Counted from the stretch's first letter, positions 7,367-16,743 are shown. The stretch is 64,000 nucleotides of DNA from Clostridiales bacterium (GCA_018364155.1 JAGZMM010000006.1:1-64000); one strand, 5' to 3'. Notes: generated from the sequence alone by a model not told the origin. Made by a program: numbers and translations.

Positions 7367-7792
7367 TCACTTTAGAGCACCGTCGCCGCCCATCAGCCTG
7401 GTCATTTCCTCTACGCGCTCCAAAGGAAACGGCGGAGCGCACAAAGGCAGCATAGCGATGGACATCAGCTTCATAGGATTGTCGTCCGCCGCCACCCGGT
7501 TGGAGGACAGCTTGCCGCAGCGCTTACACCGATGGATTACAGCCCATTCGCCGCGCTTGCGTACCCAGACGCCGATCGGTTCCATAATACCGCCGCAGTC
7601 CGCCGCCCGGTCGCCCGGGTCCTCGTCTACATGGAGGCTGGAAAGGCAGTTGGGACAATGGTTGCGGTGGTCGCTGCCTGCACCGGCGGCTACCACCAGC
7701 CGGCCGCAGACTTTACAGGTAAAACTGTCGCTGCAGGGGTGTGTTTTATAATACCCCTTTTCAAAGGTTTTTCGTTTATTCTCCCGATTCAT
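7367..7792 (-). CDS. RNHCP domain-containing zinc protein
   Basis: The 141-residue protein has the signature RNHCP-x2-C (residues 43-50) that names the family. A first CxxC pair (C26, C29) and a later CxxC (RCKRCGK) make it look like a double zinc-ribbon protein. The start has a good AGGAGG site on the minus strand. RNHCP proteins are small, widespread in bacteria and functionally uncharacterised; zinc binding is inferred from the cysteines. It is a single-gene unit facing the rpiB operon. Confidence 0.85.
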   Translation of the reverse strand: MNRENKRKTFEKGYYKTHPCSDSFTCKVCGRLVVAAGAGSDHRNHCPNCLSSLHVDEDPGDRAADCGGIMEPIGVWVRKRGEWAVIHRCKRCGKLSSNRVAADDNPMKLMSIAMLPLCAPPFPLERVEEMTRLMGGDGALK

Positions 7793-8052
7793 GGGGATGA
7801 TTCCTCCTAAAAAGTTTTAAAAACCTTTTGGGAGGCTTGAGCAATTGAATTGTTACGCAAACCTCCCGGTCAGCGCACAATCACCGGTTCACAAGATCGT
7901 TTCAACAAGCAGTCTCCTTTTGCTTTGTATTATTTTTCTGTTACGGCAGTTCGCCGCAACCCCATCCTATCACAACCAGCGGAATATAGGAAGACCAAAC
8001 CGCTCTTTTCTTCCCTCCAATTTCAGGGAAATAGGGCAGCTTTATCAGCAAC

Positions 8053-8415
8053 CTACACGTTTGCACTTGCCTGAGGCTGGGGATTCGGGTTGGCAATCGC
8101 GTACTCCATTTCGTTGACACGGGCCTGCAGCATCTTTTTAATGGCGATGCCCCAGAAGCCCTTGAGGCCCATTTCACCTGCATAGACGCCGGGAAGAATC
8201 GCAAACTTAATCCATGCCTGCACGCCCACCGAGTCGCCCAAGTACTCGTACTTGAAAAACTGCGGAGCCGTCATCAGACCCACGCCTTTTTTCCAGACGT
8301 CTTCGCCCTCGTATTTGACATAAGTAAAGCCTTCCCGCTGCAAAATCGGCACCAGGAGGGCGTCGATCTCCTCCTTCGAACGAGTGGTGGCAATGCGGTT
8401 TATATACCGAGACAT
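8053..8415 (-). CDS. Conserved hypothetical protein
   Basis: The 120-residue protein starts MSRYINRIATTRS; the start is chosen for a GGGGA site 9 nt upstream, although the frame extends to 8469. It has two parts: a charged N-terminal half (SKEEIDALLVPILQREGFTYV) and a C-terminal half with amphipathic, partly hydrophobic segments (FKYEYLGDSVGVQAWIKFAILPG, GFWGIAIKKML). The layout resembles small bacterial proteins of unknown function with a lipid- or membrane-associated beta surface, but no family was recognised. It diverges from the rhamnose locus. Confidence 0.6.
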   Translation of the reverse strand: MSRYINRIATTRSKEEIDALLVPILQREGFTYVKYEGEDVWKKGVGLMTAPQFFKYEYLGDSVGVQAWIKFAILPGVYAGEMGLKGFWGIAIKKMLQARVNEMEYAIANPNPQPQASANV

Positions 8416-8557
8416 CTTCGTTTCCCCTTTCTTTTCTCCAAGCATTTTTGCGCACAGACAGTATACCATAGTCTAGAATTTCTGTAAACGCAATTTCCGC
8501 AGCTTCCCCGTACCGCCGCCAAATCCCGCCCAAAGGCCGGAATGATGGATTTGCTTA

Positions 8558-8586
8558 TTTACAACCGTTTTGGTCTGTATTATAAT
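8558..8586 (+). promoter_or_regulatory. Sigma-A promoter of the rhamnose locus
   Basis: TTTACA (8558-8563) and a perfect TATAAT (8581-8586) with 17-nt spacing lie 54 nt upstream of the remnant rhaA start. It probably now drives rhaB through the dead gene. Confidence 0.75.
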
Positions 8587-8639
8587 AATGGTATTCATAT
8601 AGGCGTATTGTAAATTCCCAAATCCAACGAAAGTGAGGA

Positions 8640-9078
8640 ATGACTTGTCAAATAGAAAAAGCGTATCCACTCGCCTGTGACGCCTGTGTGGCAATGGGCG
8701 TGGATGCCGATAAGGCCATCGAAGGGGCCGATCAATTTCCATTTCTCTGCATAGCTGGCAGGGAAGCCATGTGCCCGGTTTTGAAGAAAGCGACTTTTTG
8801 ACCATCGGCAGAAGCTTTGGCGAGTTTGTACGCTCAAAGAGCTGTGTGCGAGGTGCTGCCGGGCATGCTTTTCGAGTCAGTTTCCGCTCTTAAGAAGTAG
8901 AGGCCGGAAGGCGGCAAGTCCCGCCGTTTGGGGCTCTTCATAGGAAGCCTTTCCCATGCCGATCGGTGCCGTGTGGGATTCCTATAATGAAAAAAAGAAA
9001 TGCCGATGGGTATGGACTGGACCGACGAAGTCCGTGCCTGTGAGAAGGTTGTCCTTTGCAAGAGATCAGCGGCAAATA
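8640..9078 (+). pseudogene. rhaA: L-rhamnose isomerase remnant (internal deletion and frameshifts)
   Basis: The stretch upstream of rhaB encodes pieces of RhaA in different frames. From 8640 it reads MTCQIEKAY.LACD...AMGVDADKAIE, the RhaA N-terminus. After a frameshift near 8725 it continues ISISLHSWQGSHVPGFEE, which matches the RhaA motif SLHCWQGDDVxGFE. Near the end it reads IGAVWDSYNEKK and, after another shift, MDWTDEVRACEKVVL.KR, the RhaA C-terminus. The whole remnant is about 440 nt against about 1250 nt for an intact gene, so most of the middle is lost. RhaA converts L-rhamnose to L-rhamnulose, the substrate of the rhaB product next door. Recognition is from motif memory; a translated search would confirm it. 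Confidence 0.8.
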
Positions 9079-9153
9079 AACGAGATTTTTATCGGCGGGG
9101 CGCGGCAAAAGCCGTACCCCGCCGCATAGTTACATAAGGGAGGAACAAACATT

Positions 9154-10626
9154 ATGGCGAACAAACGCGTGCTTGCCTTTGACTTTGGCGCGTCCAGCGG
9201 CCGCGCCATCTTAGGCACCTTTGACGGAAAGACCATTTCCCTGCAGGAGATTCACCGCTTTTCCAACGACCCAGTCAGCCTTAACGGTACCCTTTATTGG
9301 GACATTCTGCGTCTTTACCATGAAATCAAGCAAGGTCTTATCAAGGCGAAGCTGGCCGGCGGGTTTGACTGTGTAGGCATCGACACCTGGGGAGTAGACT
9401 TCGGTCTGTTCGACGAGGAGGGCCGGCTGCTGGAAAACCCGATTCATTACCGGGATGCGCGCACCGAGGGGATTATGGAGGAGCTGTTCAAAGTGATCCC
9501 CAAGGAAGAGATCTATGAAAACACGGGCATTCAGTTCATCGCACTCAACACCATCAATCAGCTCTTCTCTTTGTCGAAGAACCGTCCGGAGCTCTTAAAG
9601 CGGGCGCATAAGCTGATTTTGGTTCCCGACATGATGGTTTACTTCCTTACTGGGGCTCAGCATTCGGAGTACACCATGGCTTCCACCACCCAGCTGATGA
9701 ACCCCAACACCGGCGACTGGGCCTATTCGCTCTTTGACCGGCTGGGAATTCCGAAGGACATTTTCTGCGACATTGTGGATGCGGGTACCTGTGCTGGAAA
9801 TTTGAAGGACGATTTGTGCAAGGAGCTGGGAATCCCCAGTGTTCCGGTTTATTATGTGGCCGGCCATGACACTGGTTCGGCAGTGGTTTCCGTTCCGGCA
9901 GAAGGGGACGACTTTGTGTACATTTCCAGCGGCACCTGGTCGCTGATGGGCACCGAATGCGAAAAGCCGGTTATCAACGAAAAGAGCCTGGAAAACAACT
10001 TTACCAACGAAGGCGGTTATGGACGCAACGTGCGCCTGCTCAAGAACATCATGGGCCTGTGGCTAATCCAGGAATCCCGCCGCCAGTGGCAGCGGGAAGG
10101 CTTTGAGGTCAGCTTTGCGGACTTGGAGCGGGAAGCCTTGGCCTGCAAGCCGTTCCAGTGCTTTGTGGACCCGGATTACGAGGCCTTCAACACCCCCGGT
10201 GACATGCCCAATAAAATCCGGGACTACTGCCGCATGACCGGCCAATACGTGCCTGAGAGCCGCGGCGAAGTCATGCGCTGTATTTACGAGAGCCTGGCCC
10301 TCAAATACCGCATGACCTTTAAGGCGCTTGAGGACCTGACCGGCCATCCTTATCCTTGCCTGCACATTGTGGGCGGCGGCACCAAGGACGGGCTTTTGTC
10401 CCAGTTTGCTTCCAACGCCTGCGGCGTCGAGGTCATCACCGGTCCCATTGAGGCCACCGCCATTGGTAACATTTCGGTTCAGCTTATGGCCATGGGCGAA
10501 ATCGCCAACCTCAAGGAGGCCCGCAAAATCATCGCTTCCTCCTTTGAGCAGAAGAAGTACCAGCCCAAGGATGTGGACGCTTGGAACGAAGCGGCAAAGC
10601 GTTTTGCTGAGATAATCAAGCGATAA
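9154..10626 (+). CDS. rhaB: Rhamnulokinase
   Basis: RhaB phosphorylates L-rhamnulose to L-rhamnulose 1-phosphate. The 490-residue FGGY-family kinase has the N-terminal phosphate loop FDFGASSGRAI, the substrate region GIDTWGVDFGL and HYRDART, the hinge VAGHDTGSAV, the SSGTWSLMGTE segment and the C-terminal adenine-binding GGGTKDGLLSQFASNA. Length is normal and no defect is seen. A GGGAGGA site lies 9 nt before the ATG. It follows the rhaA remnant and precedes a Gfo/Idh-type oxidoreductase. With rhaA broken here, the kinase needs an isomerase encoded elsewhere, or serves another ketose. Confidence 0.93.
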   Translation: MANKRVLAFDFGASSGRAILGTFDGKTISLQEIHRFSNDPVSLNGTLYWDILRLYHEIKQGLIKAKLAGGFDCVGIDTWGVDFGLFDEEGRLLENPIHYRDARTEGIMEELFKVIPKEEIYENTGIQFIALNTINQLFSLSKNRPELLKRAHKLILVPDMMVYFLTGAQHSEYTMASTTQLMNPNTGDWAYSLFDRLGIPKDIFCDIVDAGTCAGNLKDDLCKELGIPSVPVYYVAGHDTGSAVVSVPAEGDDFVYISSGTWSLMGTECEKPVINEKSLENNFTNEGGYGRNVRLLKNIMGLWLIQESRRQWQREGFEVSFADLEREALACKPFQCFVDPDYEAFNTPGDMPNKIRDYCRMTGQYVPESRGEVMRCIYESLALKYRMTFKALEDLTGHPYPCLHIVGGGTKDGLLSQFASNACGVEVITGPIEATAIGNISVQLMAMGEIANLKEARKIIASSFEQKKYQPKDVDAWNEAAKRFAEIIKR

Positions 10627-10756
10627 AAATAGAACCAATATGTTTGGAAACAGAGAAAGAGTGTTTTAGCGGAGATCGCAAGCGCAGGAATAGAGAGTCC
10701 AACGGCATCTGAAGGAACGCTGGGGCTGCTTTCTGGAAAAGAGAGAATGAAAGACA

Positions 10757-11986
10757 ATGAGCAAAAAGAGCATTTTGCTGGTGGGTGTGGGCGGCTACGG
10801 CCGCACCTACGTAGACCTGCTGCTAAACCACCTGGACCGGGAGGAATACCCGGTGGCAGGGGTGGTGGACCCTTTTGTGCAGAAATGTCCGCTATACGGC
10901 CGGATCCAGGAGGAGCAGATTCCCTGCTATGACACGATGGAAGCCTTTTACGGGGAGCATGAGGCGCTTTTGGCTGTGCTCGCTACCCCGATCCATCTGC
11001 ATGCAGGGCAGGTGATGGAGGCCATGGAACACGGCTCTCACGTGCTGTGTGAAAAGCCTCTGGTGCCCAGGCTGCAGGACTTGGATGCCATTCGTCAAAC
11101 CATGGCCCGTACCGGCAGACAGCTGAGTGTAGGGTTCCAGTGGTGCTTTTCCGATGTGATTTTGAAGGTGAAAAGGGCCATCCTGGCCGGAGAATACGGC
11201 AGGGCTTTGTGCCTGCGCTCCTTTACCGCATGGCCGCGAAACTTTGTCTACTATAGCCGGAGCTGGGCCGGGAAATACCGGGCTCGGGACGGCAGCTATA
11301 TTTTGGATTCCATTGTCAGCAACGGCATTGCCCATTATTTGCACAACATGCTGTTTTTGTTGGGGGACCGGCTGAATACGAGTGCGCCTCTGGTGTCGAT
11401 GGACGCGGGGACCTACCGGGCCAACACCATTGACACCTATGATACGGTGGCGTTTTCCGGGAAAACAGCGCAAGGGGTGCCGGTACATTTCTACGGCACC
11501 CATGCCTGTAACTTCAGTATCGACCCAACTTTGGTCTATGAATTTGAAAAGGCTACCGTCACTTATAACCTGTTCGCACCTAAGGACCAAATCGTGGTTC
11601 ACTACCGGGACGGACGAGTGGAGCAGCTGGGATCTCCCAACGATTCTAAGGAAAGCGATAAGCTTCTGGGGACTTTGGGGCAGATTCTGGGGAAGAACCC
11701 CGCCTATTGCGGGCTTGATACCATCGTCCCTCACCTGGCGTGCTTTGACGCATTGTCGGACTTTGTGCCGGTTTTGGATTTTCCACAGGAGTTGGTGGTG
11801 GATACAGGGGAGCAGCGGTATGTAAAGAACCTTCACTGGGATCTGTGGCGCTGTTTTGAACAGGGAAAGCTTCCTTCTCAGATGGGGATTGCCTGGGCGC
11901 AGCCGGAGGTAGCAGTGGATCTGACCGGCTATACGGCTTTTCAGGGACGGTTGATGGAGGAAAGCTTGGAAAAGAGAAAGGTATAA
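10757..11986 (+). CDS. Gfo/Idh/MocA family oxidoreductase
   Basis: The 409-residue protein has an N-terminal Rossmann fold with the nucleotide loop GVGGYGRTY (about residues 9-17), the VLATPIHLHAGQ segment and the family motif CEKPLV (about residue 99). A longer C-terminal alpha/beta domain follows. Family members are NAD(P)-dependent sugar or polyol dehydrogenases. Substrate cannot be read from sequence; the position after rhaB suggests a deoxysugar or plant-polysaccharide sugar. It lies 130 nt after rhaB with a weak ribosome binding site (GAGAG), perhaps in the same transcript. Confidence 0.85.
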   Translation: MSKKSILLVGVGGYGRTYVDLLLNHLDREEYPVAGVVDPFVQKCPLYGRIQEEQIPCYDTMEAFYGEHEALLAVLATPIHLHAGQVMEAMEHGSHVLCEKPLVPRLQDLDAIRQTMARTGRQLSVGFQWCFSDVILKVKRAILAGEYGRALCLRSFTAWPRNFVYYSRSWAGKYRARDGSYILDSIVSNGIAHYLHNMLFLLGDRLNTSAPLVSMDAGTYRANTIDTYDTVAFSGKTAQGVPVHFYGTHACNFSIDPTLVYEFEKATVTYNLFAPKDQIVVHYRDGRVEQLGSPNDSKESDKLLGTLGQILGKNPAYCGLDTIVPHLACFDALSDFVPVLDFPQELVVDTGEQRYVKNLHWDLWRCFEQGKLPSQMGIAWAQPEVAVDLTGYTAFQGRLMEESLEKRKV

Positions 11987-12077
11987 CTCTCAAGCGATTC
12001 TTTTGGCCAATCGAATTTTGGCGCGGGGCTAAGAAGGTTTTTTTATGTTCCCAGGACTATGACAGAAAAAGATGTGT

Positions 12078-12125
12078 CTATTAAAAAGCGCAGCTGTCCA
12101 TCCGGACAGCTGCGCTTTTTAATAG
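12078..12125. terminator. Bidirectional terminator between the rhamnose locus and zinc transporter operon
   Basis: A 22-bp perfect stem starting at 12078 around an ATCC loop has A-rich and T-rich ends, so it can work for both converging operons. Confidence 0.9.
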
Positions 12126-12143
12126 AAGGGCGCCGGGCTGCGG

Positions 12144-12986
12144 TCAGTTTCGCACCAAGCGCTTGAGAAAAAAGGTGGCGAAGAAAAACACGGCGCTGAC
12201 CAATACGATGGTGGGTCCGGCCGCCGCCCCATAGTAGTAGGATACCACCAGGCCGATTACACCCGCTGCCATGGAAAACAGCACCGAAAGCAAATGATAC
12301 TGACGCATGTTGCGGGCCACGTTGCGGCTGGCAGCGGCGGGGAGAATCAGCAGGGAATTGATGATAAGGATTCCCACCCAGCGGATGGAGATGGTGACGA
12401 TCACAGCGATGACCAGGATGAAAATCAGCTCCATGGTCTTCACCGGGACCCCGCGGCTGGCAGCCAGAGTACTGTTGACGCTGATCTGCAGCAGCTTATT
12501 GAAGCAGAAAATCCAGAAAATCAGCGTCAGTACCAGAACCACCGCCAAAATGGCGATTTCCGCCGGACGGATGGTCAAAATGTCACCGATCAGATAAGAG
12601 GAGTACTTGGAAAATCCGCCGCCCGAAGAGAGAAGCACCAGGCCCAGCGCCACCGCTGTGGAGGAAAAAACGCTGATAACCGTGTCGCTGGACGAAACCC
12701 GGGAACGGCGGATGCTGTTTAATAAAATGGCGAACACGATGGCAAATAAGGTCATGGCCACCACCGGCTCGGAGATGCCCAAAAGCACCCCAATGGCGAT
12801 GCCGGTCAGAGCGGAATGGCCCAGAGCATCGGAAAAAAAGGCCAGCTTGTGGTCCACCACCATAGTCCCGATCATGCCGAAGATGGGGGTCAGGAGCAGC
12901 ACCGCTAGCAGCGCGTTTTTCATAAAATCGTAATGCATGAAGGAGAACGGCAGAATCGATTCCATACATTCATAAATTGCTTCCAT
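12144..12986 (-). CDS. Zinc/manganese ABC transporter permease (ZnuB type)
   Basis: The 280-residue protein of the ABC-3 family has about eight hydrophobic segments and the family motifs GMIGTMVVDHKLAFFSDALGHS near the N-terminus and ILIINSLLILPAAASR near residue 210. It forms the membrane channel of a divalent-metal importer with the ATPase and binding protein encoded just upstream. Stop and start codons of the ATPase and permease genes touch, which shows translational coupling. Zinc rather than manganese is favoured by the histidine-rich loop of the binding protein. Confidence 0.92.
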   Translation of the reverse strand: MEAIYECMESILPFSFMHYDFMKNALLAVLLLTPIFGMIGTMVVDHKLAFFSDALGHSALTGIAIGVLLGISEPVVAMTLFAIVFAILLNSIRRSRVSSSDTVISVFSSTAVALGLVLLSSGGGFSKYSSYLIGDILTIRPAEIAILAVVLVLTLIFWIFCFNKLLQISVNSTLAASRGVPVKTMELIFILVIAVIVTISIRWVGILIINSLLILPAAASRNVARNMRQYHLLSVLFSMAAGVIGLVVSYYYGAAAGPTIVLVSAVFFFATFFLKRLVRN

Positions 12987-13726
12987 TACCGGTCCTCCGC
13001 TTCCACAAATACGTTGAATTCCCGTTTAAAGGCGTCGCTTGCCATGACTTCTTTGGGCGTCCCCATGCTCAAAACCGTCTGGTCCAAAAGCAGCATTTTG
13101 TCCGCATACTGAGCCACGTAATGCAGGTCGTGGGACACCATGAGGATCGCCATATCCCGTTCCCGCTTGAGAGCGCCGAGCTTTTCGTAGAACACGCTCA
13201 TGCCATTGCTGTCGATGCCGGAGACCGGCTCGTCAAGGATTAAAAGCTCGGGGGCCGGATGGGTGGCCACCGCCAACAGCACCCGCTGCAGTTCGCCGCC
13301 GGACAGGTCGCAAAGCCGCCGGTCCAGCTTGTCGTCCATTTCGAATTCCGCCAGGTATTCCCCGATCTTTTTGTGGAGAAACCGCCCCTTGCTCAAAAAG
13401 ACCGGACGGCGGGAAATCATAGCCGCAAAAAAGTCGTACACGCTCACGGGAGAATTGGGATCCAAGTCCAGCTTTTGAGGGACATAGCCAATGCGGATGC
13501 GCCGTTCTTCCCCAGAGGGATCGTGAAACTGGATGCTGCCGGTGTGGCGCAGTTCCCCCAGCAGCGCTTTGAGCAGCGTCGTCTTGCCAGCCCCGTTGGG
13601 GCCGATGATGACCGTCAGCTCCCCGCAGTGCAGATGAAAGCTCACGTCGTGCAATATTTGCGTTTTCCCGGAGGAAACGCCGATGCTTTTTATGGTCGTG
13701 CAGCACGACCCTTTCACATGCCTCAT
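12986..13726 (-). CDS. Zinc/manganese ABC transporter ATP-binding protein (ZnuC type)
   Basis: The 246-residue ATPase has Walker A GPNGAGKT (residues 42-49), the signature LSGGE (141-145), Walker B LLILDEP (161-167) and the switch histidine in MVSHDL. The first about 18 residues (MRHVKGSCC...) are atypical; an internal start is possible, but the overlap with the end of the binding-protein gene supports the given one. It energises metal import through the adjacent permease. Confidence 0.92.
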   Translation of the reverse strand: MRHVKGSCCTTIKSIGVSSGKTQILHDVSFHLHCGELTVIIGPNGAGKTTLLKALLGELRHTGSIQFHDPSGEERRIRIGYVPQKLDLDPNSPVSVYDFFAAMISRRPVFLSKGRFLHKKIGEYLAEFEMDDKLDRRLCDLSGGELQRVLLAVATHPAPELLILDEPVSGIDSNGMSVFYEKLGALKRERDMAILMVSHDLHYVAQYADKMLLLDQTVLSMGTPKEVMASDAFKREFNVFVEAEDR

Positions 13727-14667
13727 TGTCCCAATGCCTCCACTAACTGATTGAGGTTTTCCTCCATAGCCTTTAGATACGCGTCCTTTTCATACGCGCC
13801 GGACACGCAAGGATCCAACGTGTAAACCTTTGCACCCGTCTCCGCCGAGATGGTCTGGGCAAGTCTGGGCTCGTACTGGGGCTCGGCAAACAAAGCCTTG
13901 CACCCGCTTTCCTCCACCTTGTCGATGGTTTCGATCAGCTCTTGTACCGTCGGGTCGGTTCCAGGTTCGCGCTCAATGACGGCTTCCACGTGCAGGTCGA
14001 ATTCCTCGGCAAAATAGCCGAACGCCTCGTGAAAGGTGACAATACCGCGATTGGGCAGGGGGTCGATTGCCCCGTGCATTTTGGTTTTTAAGTCGGAAAG
14101 CTTTGCTTTATACTTCTGGGCGTTGATCTGATAAATGGCTTCATTTTGCGGATCCGCTTGGGACAGGCCGTCAGCAATGTTTTGCACGTACTGCATGTAG
14201 TTGGTGATGCTCACCCAGACGTGGGGGTTCCCCTCCTCGCTGTGGTCGTGCCCCTCCTCCTCATGATCGTGGCCCTCATGGTCGTGGTCGTGCCCTTCCT
14301 CGAGCAGCTCAATACCATCGCTGGCGGTGATCAGGGTGACCGACGGATAGCTTTCCAGCACCTTTGAAAGAAAGTCCTCCATGCCCGCTCCGTTGATCAC
14401 CAGCACGTCCGCTCCCTCCATGGCGATTAGATCCTGAGGAGTCAGCTGATAATCGTGCAGGCAGCCGGTGGTGGGCTGAGTCAGGTTTTGAAGCTGAACG
14501 CCGTCTACTCCGTCCACTAGGTTGAGAGCGGCGATGTACACCGGATAAAAGGAGGTGACCACCTTGATCCGGGCGTTTTCACTGGACGGATGCGGATCGG
14601 AACAGCCGGAAAAGAACATACAGACCGTCAGCAGCAAAGCCAGAAAAATTGCAGTTTTTTTCTTCAT
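13723..14667 (-). CDS. Zinc ABC transporter substrate-binding lipoprotein (ZnuA type)
   Basis: The 314-residue protein has a signal peptide with lipobox FSGC, placing it on the outer face of the membrane. The mature part is a cluster A-I metal-binding protein: VVTSFYPVY, a histidine for metal binding in GCLHDYQLTP, a loop very rich in His, Asp and Glu (about residues 125-147), NPHVWVS, and FHEAFGYF. The histidine-rich loop is the mark of zinc-specific members. The ATG at 14667 is preferred over the GTG two codons earlier because GGAAGG then lies 5 nt upstream. First gene of the operon. Confidence 0.92.
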   Translation of the reverse strand: MKKKTAIFLALLLTVCMFFSGCSDPHPSSENARIKVVTSFYPVYIAALNLVDGVDGVQLQNLTQPTTGCLHDYQLTPQDLIAMEGADVLVINGAGMEDFLSKVLESYPSVTLITASDGIELLEEGHDHDHEGHDHEEEGHDHSEEGNPHVWVSITNYMQYVQNIADGLSQADPQNEAIYQINAQKYKAKLSDLKTKMHGAIDPLPNRGIVTFHEAFGYFAEEFDLHVEAVIEREPGTDPTVQELIETIDKVEESGCKALFAEPQYEPRLAQTISAETGAKVYTLDPCVSGAYEKDAYLKAMEENLNQLVEALGQ

Positions 14668-14709
14668 AGACACCTTCCAAAAGAAAACAGGTTTGTTTGA
14701 ATCCTATTT

Positions 14710-14739
14710 ATTATAATCATAGTATAGCATACAGGGCAA
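14710..14739 (-). promoter_or_regulatory. Promoter of the zinc transporter operon
   Basis: On the minus strand TTGCCC and a perfect TATAAT are separated by 18 nt, about 45 nt upstream of the lipoprotein start. A Zur-type operator was looked for; the AT-rich -10 region is only weakly palindromic, so none is claimed. Confidence 0.6.
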
Positions 14740-14929
14740 GAGGAAACCGCGCGCCAGCTGGTATTTTTTCTGAAATTTCCTTGGTCACACACTGTTAAAA
14801 ATCATTTCATGTTGTATTTACCAGAAAAGCAAAAGTTTGAAACATCCAATGGATATGATAAAAGCACAGCAAGCGGGAAGGCCCGCACAAGCATAAAGAA
14901 AAAATCAGAATGACAGGAGAGGACCTATC

Positions 14930-16519
14930 ATGTTGGATAACGAGAGAAACAACGAATTTGATTTTCAGGAGAATCCCCCCGGCAGCGCCAGCCAGCCTGC
15001 ATCTCCCACACCGGGTGCCTACGAGGCAAGCGCAGGGGAGTCTCATCAGGAAAGCGAGTCCCAGCCGAGCGCTAGCGCTTGGCAGCAGCCTGCGGACGAA
15101 AACAACTGCACCTACCATTACGTCCGCCCGTCGGTGGACGAAACCAAATACAGCGGCTACCAAGCTCCGGGCTATGAAAATTCCGCTGCCCACGTGCCGC
15201 CGTCTCCCGAACAAGACCAGAACCCTTATGCGTCCTACCAATACGGCTACCAGCCAAAGGACCCTATGGAGCACCTGCCCGATCCGCCGGTTACTCCGCC
15301 GCAGCCGCCCAAGCAGAAGAAAAAGAAAGAGAAGCGGTCTTACAGCCTTGCTTCCATGATCGCCGTTTCGCTGGCTTCCGCCCTGATCTGTGGCGTTATT
15401 TCTTCCTCTGCCGTAGTGGTGCTCGGCGGCAGCCTCCAAAACGCGACCGCCCAAACCTCCTCCCAGGGTGACTCCAGCACCCTCAACACCAACAACAATA
15501 AGACCGTCTACGTCAATGAATCCGCTGAGGCAAACATTGGTACCGCCTATAATAAGGCCGCACCCTCCGTGGTGGGTATCCGGGTTTCCGCTCCCAGCAC
15601 CGGCGGTCTCTACTACGGTCAGGAAAGCTCCTCGAGCAGCGAAGGCTCGGGCGTGGTTTACACCACCGACGGCTACATTATCACCAACTACCATGTGATT
15701 TCCAGTGCCGTGGAAGGGAATACCTCTTCCAATAACCCCTTCGGCCAGCAGCTACCCGCTCAAAACACCACCATCGAGGTCTTCCTTCCGGACAATCCGG
15801 ACGAAGGTATTGCCGCCACCATCGTCGGCTATGACGCAAGCGCGGACCTGGCGGTTTTGAAGATCAACAAAACCGGCCTGACCGCCATTGAAATCGGCGA
15901 TTCTGAGTCCATCCAGGTGGGCGAGAAGGCCATCGCCATCGGCAATCCCGGCGGGCTGGACTTTATGGGCTCGGTCAGCTCCGGCATCATCAGCGGCTTA
16001 AATCGTAAAATCCAGACCGAACAAGGGGTGGAAATGAACCTCATCCAGACCGATGCGGCCATCAATCCCGGCAATTCCGGCGGTGCCCTCGTCAACGTCA
16101 ACGGCCAGCTCATCGGCATCAACAACTCCAAGATGGCCGGCGAGAATTTTGAAGGCATGGGCTTTGCCATCCCGGTCAACGAAGTGGTGGAAATCTGTGA
16201 TCGTCTCATTAAAAATGAGAACGCTCCCACCCCATACATCGGCATCACTGCCAACTCCAGTTATGATGCGCAGACGTTGCAGCGCATGGGCTATCCGGCC
16301 GGCGTAGTGGTCTACTCGGTGTCGGTGGATTCGCCTGCTGCCGATGCAGGTATCCAGAGAAACGATATCATCACCAAGTTCAACGGCGTTGAGATTTCCA
16401 GCTACCAGATGCTCAATAGCGAAAAGAACAAATGCGCTGCCGGCGATACCGTCACCATTACCGTTTACCGCAACGGCCAGTCCATTGACCTGCAGGTAAC
16501 GCTGGGTTCCGCCTCCTAA
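14930..16519 (+). CDS. HtrA/DegP-family serine protease with C-terminal PDZ domain
   Basis: This 529-residue membrane-anchored protease handles misfolded exported proteins. It has a cytoplasmic region of about 135 residues rich in Pro, Gln, Ser and Tyr, a Lys-rich stretch (KQKKKKEKR), one transmembrane helix (about 139-168), then a trypsin-like domain. The catalytic triad is H255 (TNYHVIS), D306 (SADLAVL) and S383 (NPGNSGGAL). A PDZ domain covers about 430-525 (YIGITANS...GVVVYSV). The long N-terminal extension is longer than in many HtrA proteins. It stands alone between the divergent zinc operon and a convergent marR gene. Confidence 0.93.
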   Translation: MLDNERNNEFDFQENPPGSASQPASPTPGAYEASAGESHQESESQPSASAWQQPADENNCTYHYVRPSVDETKYSGYQAPGYENSAAHVPPSPEQDQNPYASYQYGYQPKDPMEHLPDPPVTPPQPPKQKKKKEKRSYSLASMIAVSLASALICGVISSSAVVVLGGSLQNATAQTSSQGDSSTLNTNNNKTVYVNESAEANIGTAYNKAAPSVVGIRVSAPSTGGLYYGQESSSSSEGSGVVYTTDGYIITNYHVISSAVEGNTSSNNPFGQQLPAQNTTIEVFLPDNPDEGIAATIVGYDASADLAVLKINKTGLTAIEIGDSESIQVGEKAIAIGNPGGLDFMGSVSSGIISGLNRKIQTEQGVEMNLIQTDAAINPGNSGGALVNVNGQLIGINNSKMAGENFEGMGFAIPVNEVVEICDRLIKNENAPTPYIGITANSSYDAQTLQRMGYPAGVVVYSVSVDSPAADAGIQRNDIITKFNGVEISSYQMLNSEKNKCAAGDTVTITVYRNGQSIDLQVTLGSAS

Positions 16520-16679
16520 GAGCAGCCGCATAAAAAAACTGCCCGGTATGCGGGACTGACAACCGCCTATTGCCTGCCATTCTCCATTTGTGAAAAAGGC
16601 GTGCGCCCGCGCTGCGCAGGGCAGATCAAATACCGGGCGTCCGGGTTGCCCTTTCCTTCCCGGATGCCCCGTAAAAAAG

Positions 16680-16743
16680 AAAATCCCCCGGCGGGAAGGA
16701 GTTGCGCACCAAACGGTACTCCCTCAACAGCCGGGGGATTTTT
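16680..16743. terminator. Terminator between htrA-type gene and marR
   Basis: A 13-nt arm AAAATCCCCCGGC (16680-16692) pairs with 16730-16742 around a long loop. T and A tracts flank it, so it can serve the minus-strand marR gene and possibly the protease gene. Confidence 0.7.

Noticed and set aside
7793..8052. Gap between RNHCP gene and the hypothetical protein gene, checked for small RNAs or genes.
   Set aside because: No promoter, terminator or conserved motif was convincing. Nothing is claimed.
8590..9153. Possible riboswitch or structured RNA in the 560-nt leader of rhaB.
   Set aside because: The stretch translates in pieces to RhaA motifs in the right order, so a decayed gene explains it better than a structured RNA.
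14700..14740. Zur box at the zinc transporter promoter.
   Set aside because: The -10 region is AT-rich and weakly palindromic but does not match a Zur consensus I could defend.
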